From Acanthaster planci (lineage: Eukaryota; Echinodermata; Asteroidea; Valvatida; Acanthasteridae), in contig NW_019091560.1 in the NCBI RefSeq assembly GCF_001949145.1, forward strand, positions 378,733 through 434,915: 56,183 nt of DNA, written 5' to 3'. Below the pieces are notes generated by a model. That model searched no databases. It was given only the letters and a program-made list of their open reading frames with translations, and was not told the DNA's origin. Within the stretch, counting starts at the first letter, position 1. Every line of letters begins with the position of its first letter. Both the position numbers and the translations under genes were made by a program. This document shows positions 21,761-34,309 of the stretch, piece after piece.

Positions 21761-24700
21761 ATATGCCTTGAAAAGATCCTGCAAATTGGGAAGCTGTTCT
21801 GTTGAATTGTTAAATTGAATGATTACTTTGTTCAATGGAATGACACAGCAGTACCTTTACTTTGTCACAGCAAAATGTTGTGCACTATGAAGTTAGTAAG
21901 TGTACAGATTACAAGCTTGTCAACAGAAGACGGCAAACACGTGATTAAGTTTTGAGTTCTTTGTACATATCGAAGACAAATGAGTGCAATTTGTCATTCA
22001 GTCAAAATTCAGTGATGTGTTGTATTCATTGAAATCAGGGCAGTAAAAGAATGGGTAAGTTTAACCCAAGCCAGTTCCATATTTCCACTCCATTGCCGTT
22101 AGGAATCAGTAGTTACTTTGTGACCTTCATTGCCATAGAGAATTTGAATACATGTACATGTATCTTGAGAAAAAATCCCATCATTTTATACAAGCTGTAC
22201 TGTATTTTTTTCCATGCGTTAAATAAAAAAATGTACACGTATTTTTCCCTAAAATTATCGTCTTTAGTGATGCAGAATGGCACTTTTTCTAAAATCAGAG
22301 TGCTTGTTATAGTAAAATATATGTACATGTGCTTTCAAATTACAGTAGGCTCGTTATAACTAATAAGGTTATGATTAAATTCCTGTTATACAGGCGAAAT
22401 TGTACAGGACGTTTTTGAGACTCCATTGCGTGACTTCCCAAGCATTGTTGGTGACCCATTTATAACGTACTGTGTGAGGCTTGCCGATGCACCATGTAAA
22501 AACTGGCAAGTGAACTTCATGTTTCGACCACTGAGGATGCTATGGTCGTCCTCTGGAGAGTGATGCTGCATTGGTCGGAGAGGGTTGGCTAAGTATTTAT
22601 GAAAGCAGGGTGGACGGACGAGGTGTGAAATTTAGCGTAGAAGCTGGTATACCCAAAGTTGGTATAGCTGGAGTGTGGAAAGTTGGATGCCAGATGCTGG
22701 TTGTTGGGGCGCGGAGATGATTTTTGGCTGAGCATGCTGGAAGCTTGTAGGAGTGGACGCTTGGAACCTGATGTCTTGGGAACCAGTTTTTTGTCTGTAA
22801 ATTCGGTTGGCATCTCTGATCATCCTTCTGAGCCAATTACTAGAGTGATGATTTCAGCAGAGTCCTAACTGATGTGGGGGGTCCCTGAAGTGTACATGCT
22901 TAGGTGACCAGATTAAAAATAACACAGTTCTGCAAACTGCTCTTCAAAATTCTTTTGGATTCAACAAAAATTTGTCAAATCACCTAAATTACACGAAATT
23001 CGTTTTAAATACCCAAACTCTTATGCAGATGTAATAAAACTGCCTTATCATTTCTGGCAAGTTTCGCTCACAGAACCTCAGGGGCCCAGGTAATTCTGTC
23101 AGCGCATAAAGTGGCTTGCCAGAGCCTGTTCCGTTGTACTTTTGTATGGGAAAAAATAGTTTACAAGTACTTGGAAAAAAAAAGCTGTTTATAACAAATC
23201 TGCTATATTTTCTGCTGCACTTGCCGATTGTACAGAATTTGCAGGGAATCTGCTTAAAAATCCGTTCTGCTAAAGTTTAACATTCGATTGTTTCTTTCCC
23301 CCAAAGTTCGACCGTTTGCCAACTCAACTTGGGGCAACTCGTTCGTTGGGACTACTCGACCGTTTACCAAGTCGACCGTTAAGACAGCTCGACCGTTCAA
23401 GGCGTGTACATGACGGTGTTAGGGGCGTTTAACTCGGATTGCAGACCATGCGTTTGGTAAATTTGTGTGTCTGGTTACATCATGACTTGAGTCACCGGGT
23501 AGCGTTTTTTTCTGTACATATATTCTCTATGGGCCCATCAAACGCATTCTGATTGGACATATTTCATGAAGCCAACAGGTCTGATTGGACCGCTGTATCA
23601 AAGGTCATGCTTGATGCATGAGCACACTTGGCTATTATCTACGAAAGAGTCTTGAGCGCTATGCATATGCGAGGCTATGTACATGTACATGTACAGTACA
23701 TGTATACATGTATGTACTATACAGTACAATCGCGGTGTTTTTTACTGAGTTCCTCAATGATCGGAGCTTTGTTTGACTCGCACATTTTTGAGACTTTTGA
23801 ATTGACTTGTAGTGGGAAAATTTAGTTAGTTACAACACCAGCAGTATACGTATATAATTACAAAAAAAATCGCAATCATTGTTTTTAAGATTCACTCTGG
23901 AGTTAAATCTGACCGTAAATGATTTGGTTTACCATGAAATGCGGTTTTAGGACATAACACAGGGTTTATGAAAGTCGTATCCAGTATTTGGACAACTCAG
24001 GGGAAATATGTTTTCTTAAAACAATTACCGGAGGAAAGGAACCTGTCAAAACCAAGGCTATTTCCAGAACAAAGCAGCTTACTCATGTACATGTATAAGT
24101 AAATAAATGACTGAATAAATAAATAGTAATAATATCCCAACGAGGAATATAAAGTTGGTGATTCTTCAGCCCGACAGAGAGACCAGAAGTAAAATTTTCA
24201 GTAACATCTGAGGGTAAGCTGTCACAGAAGCAGGGAAAACCAACAAAAACAGAGTGGTGAAAAGTAAGAGTTAATTAGGTAGGTGACAAAAGCTAACCTT
24301 ATGGACATTAGGTTGAGCAACGTATTAGAAGTATTACTTCAACCACAGGGGTCTTTTCTGCAATAAATACCATTCTGCAATAAATACTATTACTACATTC
24401 GTGAAGGAAAAGACTTTTGAGTTTTCGGTGCAGTTGGGTCTTGCTCACTACAATTTTATTGTTCGCACTAAACACATCTGGAACTTCTTTCCCACATTGT
24501 ATAAGCTGCTGAGGTAGTTTTGGTTATTTCTGTAAATGTTGCATAAGCCAACGTGACACCCTGTCCTTGCTGCAACGACATTGTTACATCGAGATGAACA
24601 GAATATTTACTGTAGTTTCTTGCATAGTCTGATTTCCCGTATAGTCCAAGGATTACGTACAATACAAACAATAAAGTCTCGTTAACAAGAACACTGTTAA

Positions 24701-25400
24701 TTCGAGTTTTTAAGGCTACCAAGGAAATTTAAGTTGTTATCATTTGTTATTTTTATTCCTGGTACAACAAAGTTCACATTATAACAAGGTACAGCCCACA
24801 AAGTCTGAGGGATCTCTTCTTAACGAGGAACGTTGTTCACGAAAATCGATGTACATGTTTTACAACTGCAACAGAACTTTGTAAAATGCAAATATTTCTA
24901 CACATTCTGTAACCTAACTTGCATTTACCAATTGCATGTAGCCATTGTTTGGCATGTACGAAGGTTTATCCACTGCAAACACAAGGCGGGGGTTCCCTTC
25001 GTTTTCTCAGAATGACGCAATCTACAATCAGAATTCGCATCTTGGCATGAACCAAAAAAAAAACCTTTTTAAGCTTGTTGAGCTCTGAAGACAAATGAAA
25101 CTGCATCCGATCTTGAACATGAATAAAGCGAGTCATACTCTACATTTTGCAATACTTGTAGTTTTCATCCGGTTTGATAAATTATTGATCTCGCTCACTT
25201 TGGGGTTATCGGTTATGGACGTCCGTCAGACCCCCCCCCCACGGAAACTGGCTGTCAACAGCACCGCATGGACCCTGAGTTAGACATGCTTGGATCAACG
25301 GAGGTTTTAGACAGTTAACTTATGGGTTGAGCTAAAGCTGAAATTTTTAGGTCACTAAAAAACTGCCCTTTTCTGTGACCTCCACCACGGACGATCTGGC
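21761..25400. other. intergenic DNA with pogo/Tigger-like terminal scraps
   Basis: CAGTAGGCTCGTTATAACTA at 22344-22363 resembles the terminal repeat of pogo/Tigger transposons. Related text (CTCGTTAACAAG near 24678, CATTATAACAAGG near 24776, TAACGAGGAACG near 24821) suggests a decayed counterpart about 2.4 kb away. No transposase is readable between. Proline/serine-rich open frames on both strands at 22390-22870 are not assignable. Four CGACCGTT motifs lie at 23309-23400 and a TACATG cluster at 23676-23725. Confidence 0.35.
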
Positions 25401-25659
25401 AGACGTCCAGCGCCTTTAATAATGGTATTTCATTTCATAAGAAGTTATAGAGTTATATTCGATCTTAATTTGTCATTTAGGAGAAAGAAACTCACATGTT
25501 CTTTCAGTATCACAAAGCTGACTAAACTCTTCTCCTTGAATTACTTGATAAGGTTGATTGGGATTTGTATATTTCTCCTGATTTGGACATGGATATTATG
25601 TGGAATACACATAAAACACAAAACACTTTTTGTTAACACAAAAAGGCTGCAGGCGCAAA

Positions 25660-27539
25660 CCCTGGGTAAAACGTGATTTAGTTACTCTCATCAGACATAA
25701 GAAGAGATCTTACAAAAGAACAAGTATAAATCCCTTCGTGACCAGATCAAGTACAAAACAAGGAAATGTTACTCTGATTACCTGAAGGAACGTACTTCGA
25801 ATTGTGCTGAAAATCCTAAGCGTTTCTGTTTTTTTGTCAGCTCAACTCGTAAATCTTCCACTCTGAACGCCCTCCACGTAGAAGGTGAAACCATTTCTGA
25901 CCCGTATAGTGTTGCTAATGCTTTTTTGAAAAGCTTTCAAACCAAATTTTCCGTTTCTGAGGTCCTGAAATTCCCAAATTGTGATCATTACAGCTCTGAC
26001 TTCCGTCTCAGTATTTTTATGACTTCTGTTTTCGAAGTGAAACGCTTGCTTAAGGTACTCCCGACCCATAAAGCATGTGGATCTGACGACATTCATCCTC
26101 TCCTCGAGATTTCAGTTGACTCCATAGCTCGTCCATTGTCTAAGCTTTTTAATGCTTCACTTTCTACAGGGCAGGTTTCTTCAGAGTGGAAGATGATTAA
26201 TGTTGTTCCAATTTATAAATCTGGTATTAAGCATGATCCTAGTAATTAGCGACCTGTTTCTCTCTGTTCTACTGTCTCAAAACGCCTTGAGAAAATTGTA
26301 GCAAATCCTTTACGCGAACACATGCTCACACGTGATTATGTGTCAGATACCCAGCATGGTTTTTTGCCTAAAGGCTCATGTATTACTCCGCTCTCTACAT
26401 TGTATCATGATTGATGCCATCTTCTTAGATTGGGCTAAAGCCTTTGATAGAGTTAACCATAATATTCTACTTGATAAATTGCATAAATATGGTGTGTGCG
26501 GTTTCCTCTTAAACTTGGTCTCTTCTTACTTATCAGGTCGCATGCAGAGTCCAATCTTGGGGAAGTTATTCGGACCGGGCTCGTGTCCCTTCAGGTGTCC
26601 CTCAAGGCTCTGTCCTTGGACCAACACTGTTCAACGTATTTAAATTTGATCTTCCATTCTGCATTCAATCAAGTATCACACAATATGCAGATGACACTGT
26701 TGTTTTTAGAAAAATCTTTAGTCCCTCAGATGTATGCATATTACAAAATGATTTGACATGTATTGATAATTGGTGCTCTTTAAATAGAATGAATCTTAAT
26801 GTTAATTAACAAGTGTGAAGTCATGTGTCTGTCTCGCTCCAAATCATTTAGTCGTCCTAGTTATGTCTGGGTTCCCACGCCCTGGAGACTGTCGACCGTT
26901 TTAAGTATCTTGGTGTGACTATATCTAATGATCTGAGCTGGAAGAAGCATGTTGACTTAACTGTGTCTAAAGCAACTAGAATGTCAGGCTTTGCCAATAG
27001 GTTGGTTATTTCTAGTGATCCACAAATCCAAATGAAACTGTTTTGTGTTCTTATTAGACCTATTATCGAATATGCTTGTCCGGGTTGGTTCCCTGGTCTG
27101 GTTTCTTTGCAGCATTCCATAGAATGTGTTCAACGTCATTTCACTCGATCTTGTTTAGGTTTACCCCGTAGGCACATACCTTGATTTCACATGAACAACT
27201 TAGATTACACTGCTCGTCACATCCAACTGGGTTTACCTCCCTTAATACTCAATAGGCTGAATTTTTTGCCAGTGGCTTTCATTGCTAAATGTCTGTATAA
27301 TAGGTTTCATGTTAAAATTGAAAGTCTTTCCGTAGTCAATACTAGGCATCTTGACAGGGTTAAGTTTCTTCCCTTTTCCTCGCGTACACAAGCTTTTTAT
27401 GACTCATGATTTGTTAGATTCCCAAGATTGTGGGACACTTTACCCATAGATGTCACAACAGAAATTGTTTTCAGTCTTAATTCTTTTATATCAAAGTTAA
27501 GAGACCAGTGGCTGTCTCCTGAGGCTAACATTGTTTGAT
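25660..27539 (+). pseudogene. LINE reverse transcriptase, multiply frameshifted
   Basis: The longest coherent pieces are 25926-26249, 26408-26565, 26915-27184 and 27191-27409, which together cover most of an RT and its C-terminal region. Interruptions include TAG at 26248 (where Tyr before RPVS is expected) and TGA after LYHD near 26414. Catalytic aspartates of motif A ([10 protein letters not shown]) and motif C (YADD) are still readable, so decay is moderate. Confidence 0.8.
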
Positions 27540-27579
27540 GCCATAATATTGATCCTGTATTTTCACTGTACATTCTATT

Positions 27580-27872
27580 GTTTATATATCTGGTTTTATT
27601 TTTTGTGCATTTTTGTATTTTAAGTCATTTTTATCTAGTGTTTTTCTTGTATGACATGCCATAATCATGAGGCAACATAGAAATATTTCTATACATCCCG
27701 AATTTGGGACTGATAGTTTCCAGTTCAGGTATTTCTGTCACAGGAAGCCCCAAATTGCGGGCTTATAGGGGCGGCTAGATGCAGAAATGTACATTCCATT
27801 GTTTATTTATCTAGTTTTATTTTTGTGTTTTTTTGTATTTTAAGCCATTTTTTATCTAGTGTTTTTCTTGTA
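27580..27872. repeat. direct duplication within the LINE 3' UTR
   Basis: About 85 bp starting ACATTCTATTGTTTATATAT at 27570-27652 are repeated with a few changes at 27788-27872 (ACATTCCATTGTTTATTTAT). The copies are 208-210 bp apart and both end in CTAGTGTTTTTCTTGTAT. Confidence 0.75.
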
Positions 27873-28036
27873 TTTGTTGACATTTTTTATGGAGACCCTC
27901 TCGACAGTGATTGAGTTCACTTTTAGGCTATCCGTCAGGGGTGTCAGCAGCTATTCTTCCTATATGTTGATAGGTATCGGTTTTTGTATTTTGTGTTGGT
28001 TTTTGTACCCTGAGAAATAATAAATGAAATGAAATA

Positions 28037-28240
28037 AGTCCCTGTCCACAACTTCACAAATAGCTAGTCCTTGACAATCCACCATTCTTAAGAACTTGTA
28101 TACAATCTTCATGTAATGCTTTTGCAAAACAGCATTCAAGCCAAGGCGACCACGAATTCCACGAGATTCATCTAAAAATTTCTGGATTTTAGTATGTTGG
28201 GATGTGTTCACTTCAGTCTTCACAAGCTCAACACAACTGC
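28037..28240 (-). CDS. unidentified open segment abutting the LINE
   Basis: On the minus strand about 65 codons read smoothly: VNTSQHTKIQKFLDESRGIR, then GRLGLNAVLQKHYMKIVYKF and DCQGLAICEVVD. The text looks like genuine protein, stops exactly at the LINE tail, and has no splice site that I can call. It could be an exon fragment or a transposase piece interrupted by the LINE. I do not recognise the family. Confidence 0.3.
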
Positions 28241-31200
28241 CCAGCGGTTACAGGTGATTGTTTCGACGGTAGTTCAAACGTGACGAAGTGCTTTTTCTGT
28301 CATAAGCTCCGGTAGTCTTTGAAGATCAATGGGACGGCCGACATTGCTCTGTCTTCGTCGCACTGAACAACCGTCAGTATAGAAAAATACATGTAGTCTT
28401 GCAGACCCCGTCATGCCGCCCCCTCCCGCGCAGTTGGATCCCATCGCTGTTAGCTTGGAGTCTCCATCAGAGGATCTGAAAATGAACCGTGCCTAATACT
28501 GGACTTCACGCGACTACTATGCACACTTCCGTTGAGATGACTTATTGACGTTAGAAAATTATTTATTAATAGGCCAGGTTAATAAGATACATGTAGCTAG
28601 AGGGAGCTTTATTCAAGACGACAATGGGTGTTGCGATGTCGCATCATCAAAGGTGTTTCAATCACAGTGGGTCAGGCCCAAAAGAGGTTTTTTTTTTAAA
28701 TTTAAAGCAAACAATGAGTGAACTCGAATTGAAAATCATAAATAGGACAGAAGTTTTGATGGGGAGGAAAACAAATGCACAATCTTCATGAAAGCCCTCA
28801 CACGGTCAATGGAGAGAAAATTAGGAAATTACAACTGTCTACACTCTTCAGCTCATGAAAGCCCCTACACGGTCAATGGAGAGAAAATTTGGAAATAATC
28901 ACAACTATCTACACTCTTCAGTTAATCGATGTCCCACATTCCCCTTTCAAAATAAACTCACACGACCCTGTCGCACAGTAAACATGAAAGTTACTGTTCC
29001 ACAAATTAAAAACATTTCTACAAAATAGATTCCCTCCCGCCAATTAAAAACCAACGGAAATCCCCCATTTCAACGCCCCCTTACACGCATGAACTGGTTC
29101 TCAAGTTTAAAAAACCTTTACTTACGTGCGACATCGGGTAGGCCTATCAGTTTCCAGGTCGTGCTTCGCCACGCCGCATGGCGCGGCCGGCCACTCGTAC
29201 CACTATTCCCTGCTGTCGCGTCAAACAAGTAGGCATATTCGAAACCTTTGTTTTAATCATTTGCATCATATTGATAAATACGATTTAAAAGTTATTAAAA
29301 ATTTAAAGACTGGCACGTGTACATTGAATACTAATCCACTGCGTATATTGTACCGTACAGTACATGTTGGCTTACGGTACATTGCCGTAGTGTGTAACAA
29401 TACTTGCTGGTGCATGACGCCAGGCTTGCCCTTTATGAATGGGGTGTTAACTGTATAAAACGAGGTTCATCATAAGACGAGGTTTTTCGGAGAGTCCTTT
29501 CAACAGTGTGATTAGTGTTGTGAAAGTGCATAAAAATAGAGTCAGCCTCTGGATATTGCAAAGATGCAATTGGAAAAAACTGTAATGTTTTTGTTTCATC
29601 CATACACTCCCTGACAATGCAAATTTGTAGTATACGATACCTTTCATTGAGCAATAAAATGCTGAGAGAACTGCAGAGCAAGTTAACTAACGATTAATGC
29701 TGTAGCTAGGAAGTCCAGCTCGACTGCAATGAGGAAGAAGCCCGTACTTGGGATGTGTCGGCTCACTTTTTCTTGTTGCAAAAGAAAATACATGTATAGT
29801 GAACTATGTACAAGCCTGTTTATTGGAACCCCCCTAGTTCTTAAATCCTGACGTCTACGTCGCTAATTACACTGTTTTCTTGGCACTAATAATATTTACA
29901 GCCGATACCCCACCGTCTTGGTAGTTACGAGTCCTAAAGTCAGTTACTGTGGGAAGCTGGAGACTTCCCGTCAGAGTTTCTGCCGTTGCTGCCAGCCACA
30001 CTCTACAGATGTCCACACATGCAACAACTTTATAGCCGATCCTCCGTTGAGTGATGCATGTACTTATTCTGCTCAACTTCTTAAGGATGGTTACCATCAA
30101 CAGAACTTATACGCTCAATTACCAACTTCAAGTTGAAGGATTTGCACACACGAAAAGGATGTGGAAGAACACTGAAAGTGTAATCAGTCATGTGGGTTCA
30201 ATATCTATGGATGCGGCATGTACGGTTGTAGCGCACAGGCGCTTTGACCACACCGTACCGATGATCAGTTGCTAGGTCTGCTGGTGTGGGAGACAGTAAA
30301 TCTGTCCTCCAGTCCTTTCTCCTTTTAATTTGGAGAAAGATGTACGCGTGGGCCATGTGAGTGCAAAGCACAGGTGCGCTCATAACGAGTCAATTAATAA
30401 AAACTCTGGGTGACGGTTTTTTTTTGTCTCGTATGTGCTGTGTTTTATTCTATGTACAAAGGGTATAGTTACAAGATATAAAAAAAAACGACAGTCGTGT
30501 GGTGGCCGGGATGGTGAGAACCTGGACAAAATACAGAGAATACAGAAAAGTAAATAACCAATAAATTATGCTATCCAATTCAATTTACTAGTTAATTTAA
30601 GCCAGTAATTTCTTTGAAGAAAAGGGTTTCTGAAGAAGAGCATATAGCAACAAGAATTTACCCATTCCAAGAGACAAATTAATGAGAATGTTATCAATAC
30701 CAGTCTCCTGGAATTTAAGAAAACTTGACATTATTTTATTAGAGTGGACATTATAAATCATTCCATAGTCACGAGTTGAAAAGGCAAATGCATAAAACTA
30801 AGCTATGGCATTAGAAACGGCATAAAAAAAGTTATGTACAGGTATTTTATTCAAAGGTCCTACTTTCCACCCGGACTGGCCGTTCATGCCTTTAGGCTCG
30901 ATGCGCGGCAGAAATGAGAGTGAGTGCTGCACAAAATGTGTGTAGATGCCCAGCGATAGCTGTGGTAGCTGGATCGAAATCAGCCTTGTGCTACTGCGTT
31001 ACTTAACAAGCTAACTCAACGACGCCCAGACTGCCCGTACGCAGCCGACACCCAAGAATGCCTGGTATTCAATTTAAACAAAAGAACGACTTCTTAAATT
31101 TTGGAGACGCGCGCAGTGACAAAAAAGATTTGTGAATCGCCAGAGGGCGCTATAAATATTTGCGCGCAAGCGATCGAGAGAGGAGCGCCACCACGCACAG

Positions 31201-32699
31201 CACATGCACTACCCCGTACAAAAGGTGGAGCGTGACTAGAAACAGAAGAAAAATTCGCAGGAACTGGTGTCGGGTAAGAGTAAAGAATACGAAAACTCGA
31301 CCTGGTAAGAGTTTGATGGACCTTGCATAGTAACAAGTCGCCTAACTCATCACGGTCAATGCTCCACAGCATACATCAGTCACGTTTCTGTCATCGGAAC
31401 CACGTGCGCATTGCCGAAAGCAGCCCGTTTCTACGACGGGCTTTTTACAATTTCTTGATAAGACCATTAGCCTCTAAATTACCAATAAATAATTGAACCT
31501 GTTCAACATTCAATTTTAAAAAGAAAAATCAAAGATACAAAAATCTCAAATTGCAATTCCATTCCCATTAAAAATACATTTGCTAAATGCGTAGGATTTG
31601 TACTATTTTGTTTGTAGAACGCATTTAAGAAATTTATTTTAACCGCACCCGTCTATTACAATCCGATAAGCTTCAGTAAAATTCTTCTCGTGATTCCACT
31701 ACATGAAGGCCCCACATTTCAATTTTGAGCTTTAGCTATTCAAATGAGAAGCAGTTGACGATGGAAATTTGCCAGACTTTCTGCATGCATGATGCATGTA
31801 ATCGCTTAGATATGATTTTTCAAATGAAGATTCAGGCGCCTTCAGGATTTTCTTTCTGGCAGTTTTCTCCGAATTTAAGTTAAAAGATATCAAAAGACCT
31901 GGCACATACAAGCGCATGCATTACTGTCAGCTGATCGTCGATGAAAAAAACACATTACAGATCCACAAGCGTTTTCTGTGCATTTCACTTAAAATATTTA
32001 AGTCTAAACTTTATGAAATTTTAATTTAACAAAAGAAAAAAGTAGCCTTAGGGTAACATAATGCAACAGGTCGGAAACAAAATCAGGACAAAGTAAAATT
32101 TACAATCCTTTCTAGTTCATGAAGGAATTTAATTTTGGATAATTTCATTTGGGCGAAACTGCTAATACAGTCGAACCATACTTCATATTCTTTGATCAAA
32201 CTGACATCAAGTAGTATCCTGCTATTTTTCTCCAAGCGTTAAGAAGTGCAATCAGGAACTACAATCTGATCGAATTTTTTTCTGTAATTAGAGTTCCAAC
32301 TAAGGAAGCCTGTTCCCTTGAGCCTTAATACAAAATAATATACATGGTTTGTAAACAAAATGTTGTCCAAACAAAGTTGGTCTACATGTGCAGTGTAAAA
32401 ACGTAATAACCTGTTGAAGGCAGCCTTGAGATTAAGGCTTCGAAAGTTCAGTTTCAAATACGCCAGTCATATTTGAACTGAAATACAAGTATTGCCAGGA
32501 TTTTTTTCCGAACGTGTGACTACTTATGATTCGTTTTAATTGTCTCCCGTTCAGTACGGACCCTGCACATTCCTCCAACAAACAGCGGTTCTGATACGTC
32601 CCGTAATGATCGTATTCAACTTGCCGATGGAAAAGTGTAAGAACAACGCAGTTTGCCCTCTTGCTCCCAAGCGTTGTTCAGCTGTTAGACGTGATGATT
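28241..32699. other. non-coding DNA between LINE and microRNA cluster
   Basis: No protein-coding gene recognised. A 67-bp tandem duplication sits at 28786-28921. A CpG- and GC-richer patch at 30880-31420 (GCGCGCAGTG, GCGCGCAAGC) stands out from the AT-rich surroundings. A minus-strand frame at 32239-32457 is open but has no known motif. Confidence 0.4.
28786..28921. repeat. two tandem copies of a 67-bp unit
   Basis: Both copies start TCATGAAAGCCC, contain CACGGTCAATGGAGAGAAAA and end CTACACTCTTCAG, differing by a few substitutions and a short indel. Confidence 0.85.
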
Positions 32700-32704
32700 G
32701 TGTG

Positions 32705-32785
32705 CGATGTCGCTCTGGCCGGGACAAGTGCAATACTTGAACTCGCGGACAGGATTGAAAATGTCCCCACCAGCGTGCCATCACC
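32705..32785 (-). ncRNA. mir-92: miR-92 precursor, copy 1 (canonical miR-92a sequence)
   Basis: The 3'-arm product at 32735-32714 begins UAUUGCACUUGUCCCGGCC, identical over these 19 bases to the vertebrate miR-92a mature RNA as I know it, with seed AUUGCAC. The opposing arm at 32773-32752 (CTGGTGGGGACATTTTCAAT) pairs with it: CTGG with CCAG, GGGACA with TGTCCC, CAAT with ATTG, separated by a 16-nt loop. Arm placement (mature on 3p) matches the family. miR-92 RNAs load into Argonaute and repress mRNAs carrying GUGCAAU sites. No annotation or expression data are available here; the call rests on sequence and hairpin. Confidence 0.93.
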
Positions 32786-33411
32786 AGCTTTACTTCCAAT
32801 ATTAACGGGAGTCATCCTTGGTGTCTTCTGTGGACCACAAATAAGTCCATGCCCCTGAATTTAAAGAGATGTGAATACATGTACATAGGCCCACACGGCA
32901 TGTTTCTGCGCTCAATAACTGAAGATCGTACCAAAATACATGTACATGTGCAGTACGCCCCGAAACGATTTGCGTGAACCGCGGAAATCCTACCAGTTCT
33001 CTTCAAGGGGGTTCTATGACAAAATGGTGAGGAAGGTCAACAATATAATGATAAAAGTATAATCGGTAAATTTCAAGTGCTGTAATCTTCCAGAGTAGCA
33101 AGTAGGCCTAATGTTTGTACGAGATGAAATTCTTTAAGCAATGACGATAACCTCAAATGACTGAAACCTGATGTGAATTTGATGCCATATAAAATCGATC
33201 TACGTACAATTACATGTACATAATAACGAACAGCACATACATTATAGCACTGCTTTGGAACGTAATGAATATCAAGACACTCGGAGTAGTTCCAGACAAC
33301 ATACTGAGAAAGAGTTTGAGGGGGCCTTTCACACGTTTAAATAAATTCACACGTTACATGTGCTGCAAGCTACTCACTACGCCGTCGGCCACGAATCCCA
33401 AGACGGTCGGG

Positions 33412-33497
33412 CCGTGTTCTCTAGGCCGGGACGAGTGCAATATTGGACTTGGGGCAGAAATCACAACATTGTACACATCACGACCTAAACAACACTG
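33412..33497 (-). ncRNA. mir-92: miR-92 precursor, copy 2 (UCGU type)
   Basis: The mature 3p strand at 33442-33421 begins UAUUGCACUCGUCCCGGCC, the miR-92b form with C at position 10. The 5' arm at 33489-33464 (starting TTTAGGTCGTGATGTGTACA) pairs along the length, with TAGG, several G:U wobbles and CAAT/ATTG near the loop of about 20 nt. It is 707 bp from copy 1, same strand. The duplex has more wobbles than copy 1, which does not weaken the family call. Confidence 0.9.
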
Positions 33498-34309
33498 CGC
33501 CAATCAACAAACGGCCGGGAGTCTGCTCGGCTATGTTGATGAATGGAAAACATGCAAATGAAATTATAACGTATACACCAAAGAATGTAGGTGCATGGAA
33601 AAAACATGTAAGCTTATCTAGAACACTCTTTGCGACGTAATTCACATTAAATAATTCATATCGTTACGTTATTGTAATTCTTCCAGCTCATGATGTTCAT
33701 TTAATTTTCAACTTATTTTTACTATCTCATTGGGACTTTTGTCCCATGAACATGTTTCGACATGGTGCACAATTAGAGGCGGATAGGGGAACCCCCCCCC
33801 CTTCAGCCGCGGACTAGATGGAACTACCACTGAAATGACGGAAAACAAGTAGGCATACAAAGAAAAAATAATTACATCGATTTCCGTTGGATCCCCTTAA
33901 GCGAGGCATCACCTCAGTATGCGCGCTTAACCCCCTCCCCGTTTCCTGAAAACTAGATCCGTCCCTTGCCATTTAGTTTACAAACCACATTGTACACACA
34001 CACCCACACACATATAAAATGCGTCAACTTTCTCCCATATCCTGCGCCGTCAAAGTTAACAAAGCGCCGTCATACTTTACATACAAGGGGTTAAGATGGT
34101 CCTCAATAAAAGGCACACATAATTTTCCAATGCGTTCTTATACGTTACAGGATTTGGGTATTTAGAAAGGTGAGAAAGTTGAGGTGTTGAATAGCTGTTG
34201 AAAATATGTACATGTAGGCCGACTTACCAATCAGTCAAGCTTCCTTAGAATCGTCAGCAGTACATTTAGTAGCCAACCTACAAATTCAGTTTCCTGTTGG
34301 TGGTGAACA

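Larger units (their letters stand above)
25440..28036 (+). mobile_element. 5'-truncated CR1/L2-type non-LTR retrotransposon (LINE)
   Basis: Plus-strand ORF2 remnants in order: a pre-RT linker (PWVKRDLVTLIRHKKRSYK from 25660), a thumb-proximal region (NPKRFCFF), RT motifs (HKACGSDDIHPLL, SEWKMINVVPIYKSG, RPVSLCS), [29 protein letters not shown]-like text in shifted frame, QYADDTVVF (about 26680) and the C-terminal FKYLGVTISNDLSW and RPIIEYACPGWF. Frameshifts and stops occur throughout. No endonuclease domain precedes it, so it is 5'-truncated; the left edge is approximate. The 3' end is an AATGAAATGAAAT tail at 28018-28036, as in simple-repeat-tailed LINEs. The YADD box is intact. Confidence 0.85.

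Noticed and set aside
21960-21995. Minus-strand ATTGCACTCATTTGTC resembling the miR-25-like copy
   Set aside because: The neighbouring DNA on the loop side does not pair with it, so no hairpin forms; likely chance.
22396-22563. Possible final exon of the LRR gene after TTATACAG in compatible phase
   Set aside because: It lies next to a pogo-like terminus, past a good stop and AATAAA, and its translation is not LRR-like.
32232-32256. Minus-strand GATTGCACTTCTTAACG near the cluster
   Set aside because: The seed is offset, the 3' half does not match miR-92 and no pairing arm is visible.
32540-32858. Overlapping open frames covering the first miR-92 copy
   Set aside because: The conservation here is explained by the microRNA hairpin; the translations of the four copies are unrelated and in different frames.
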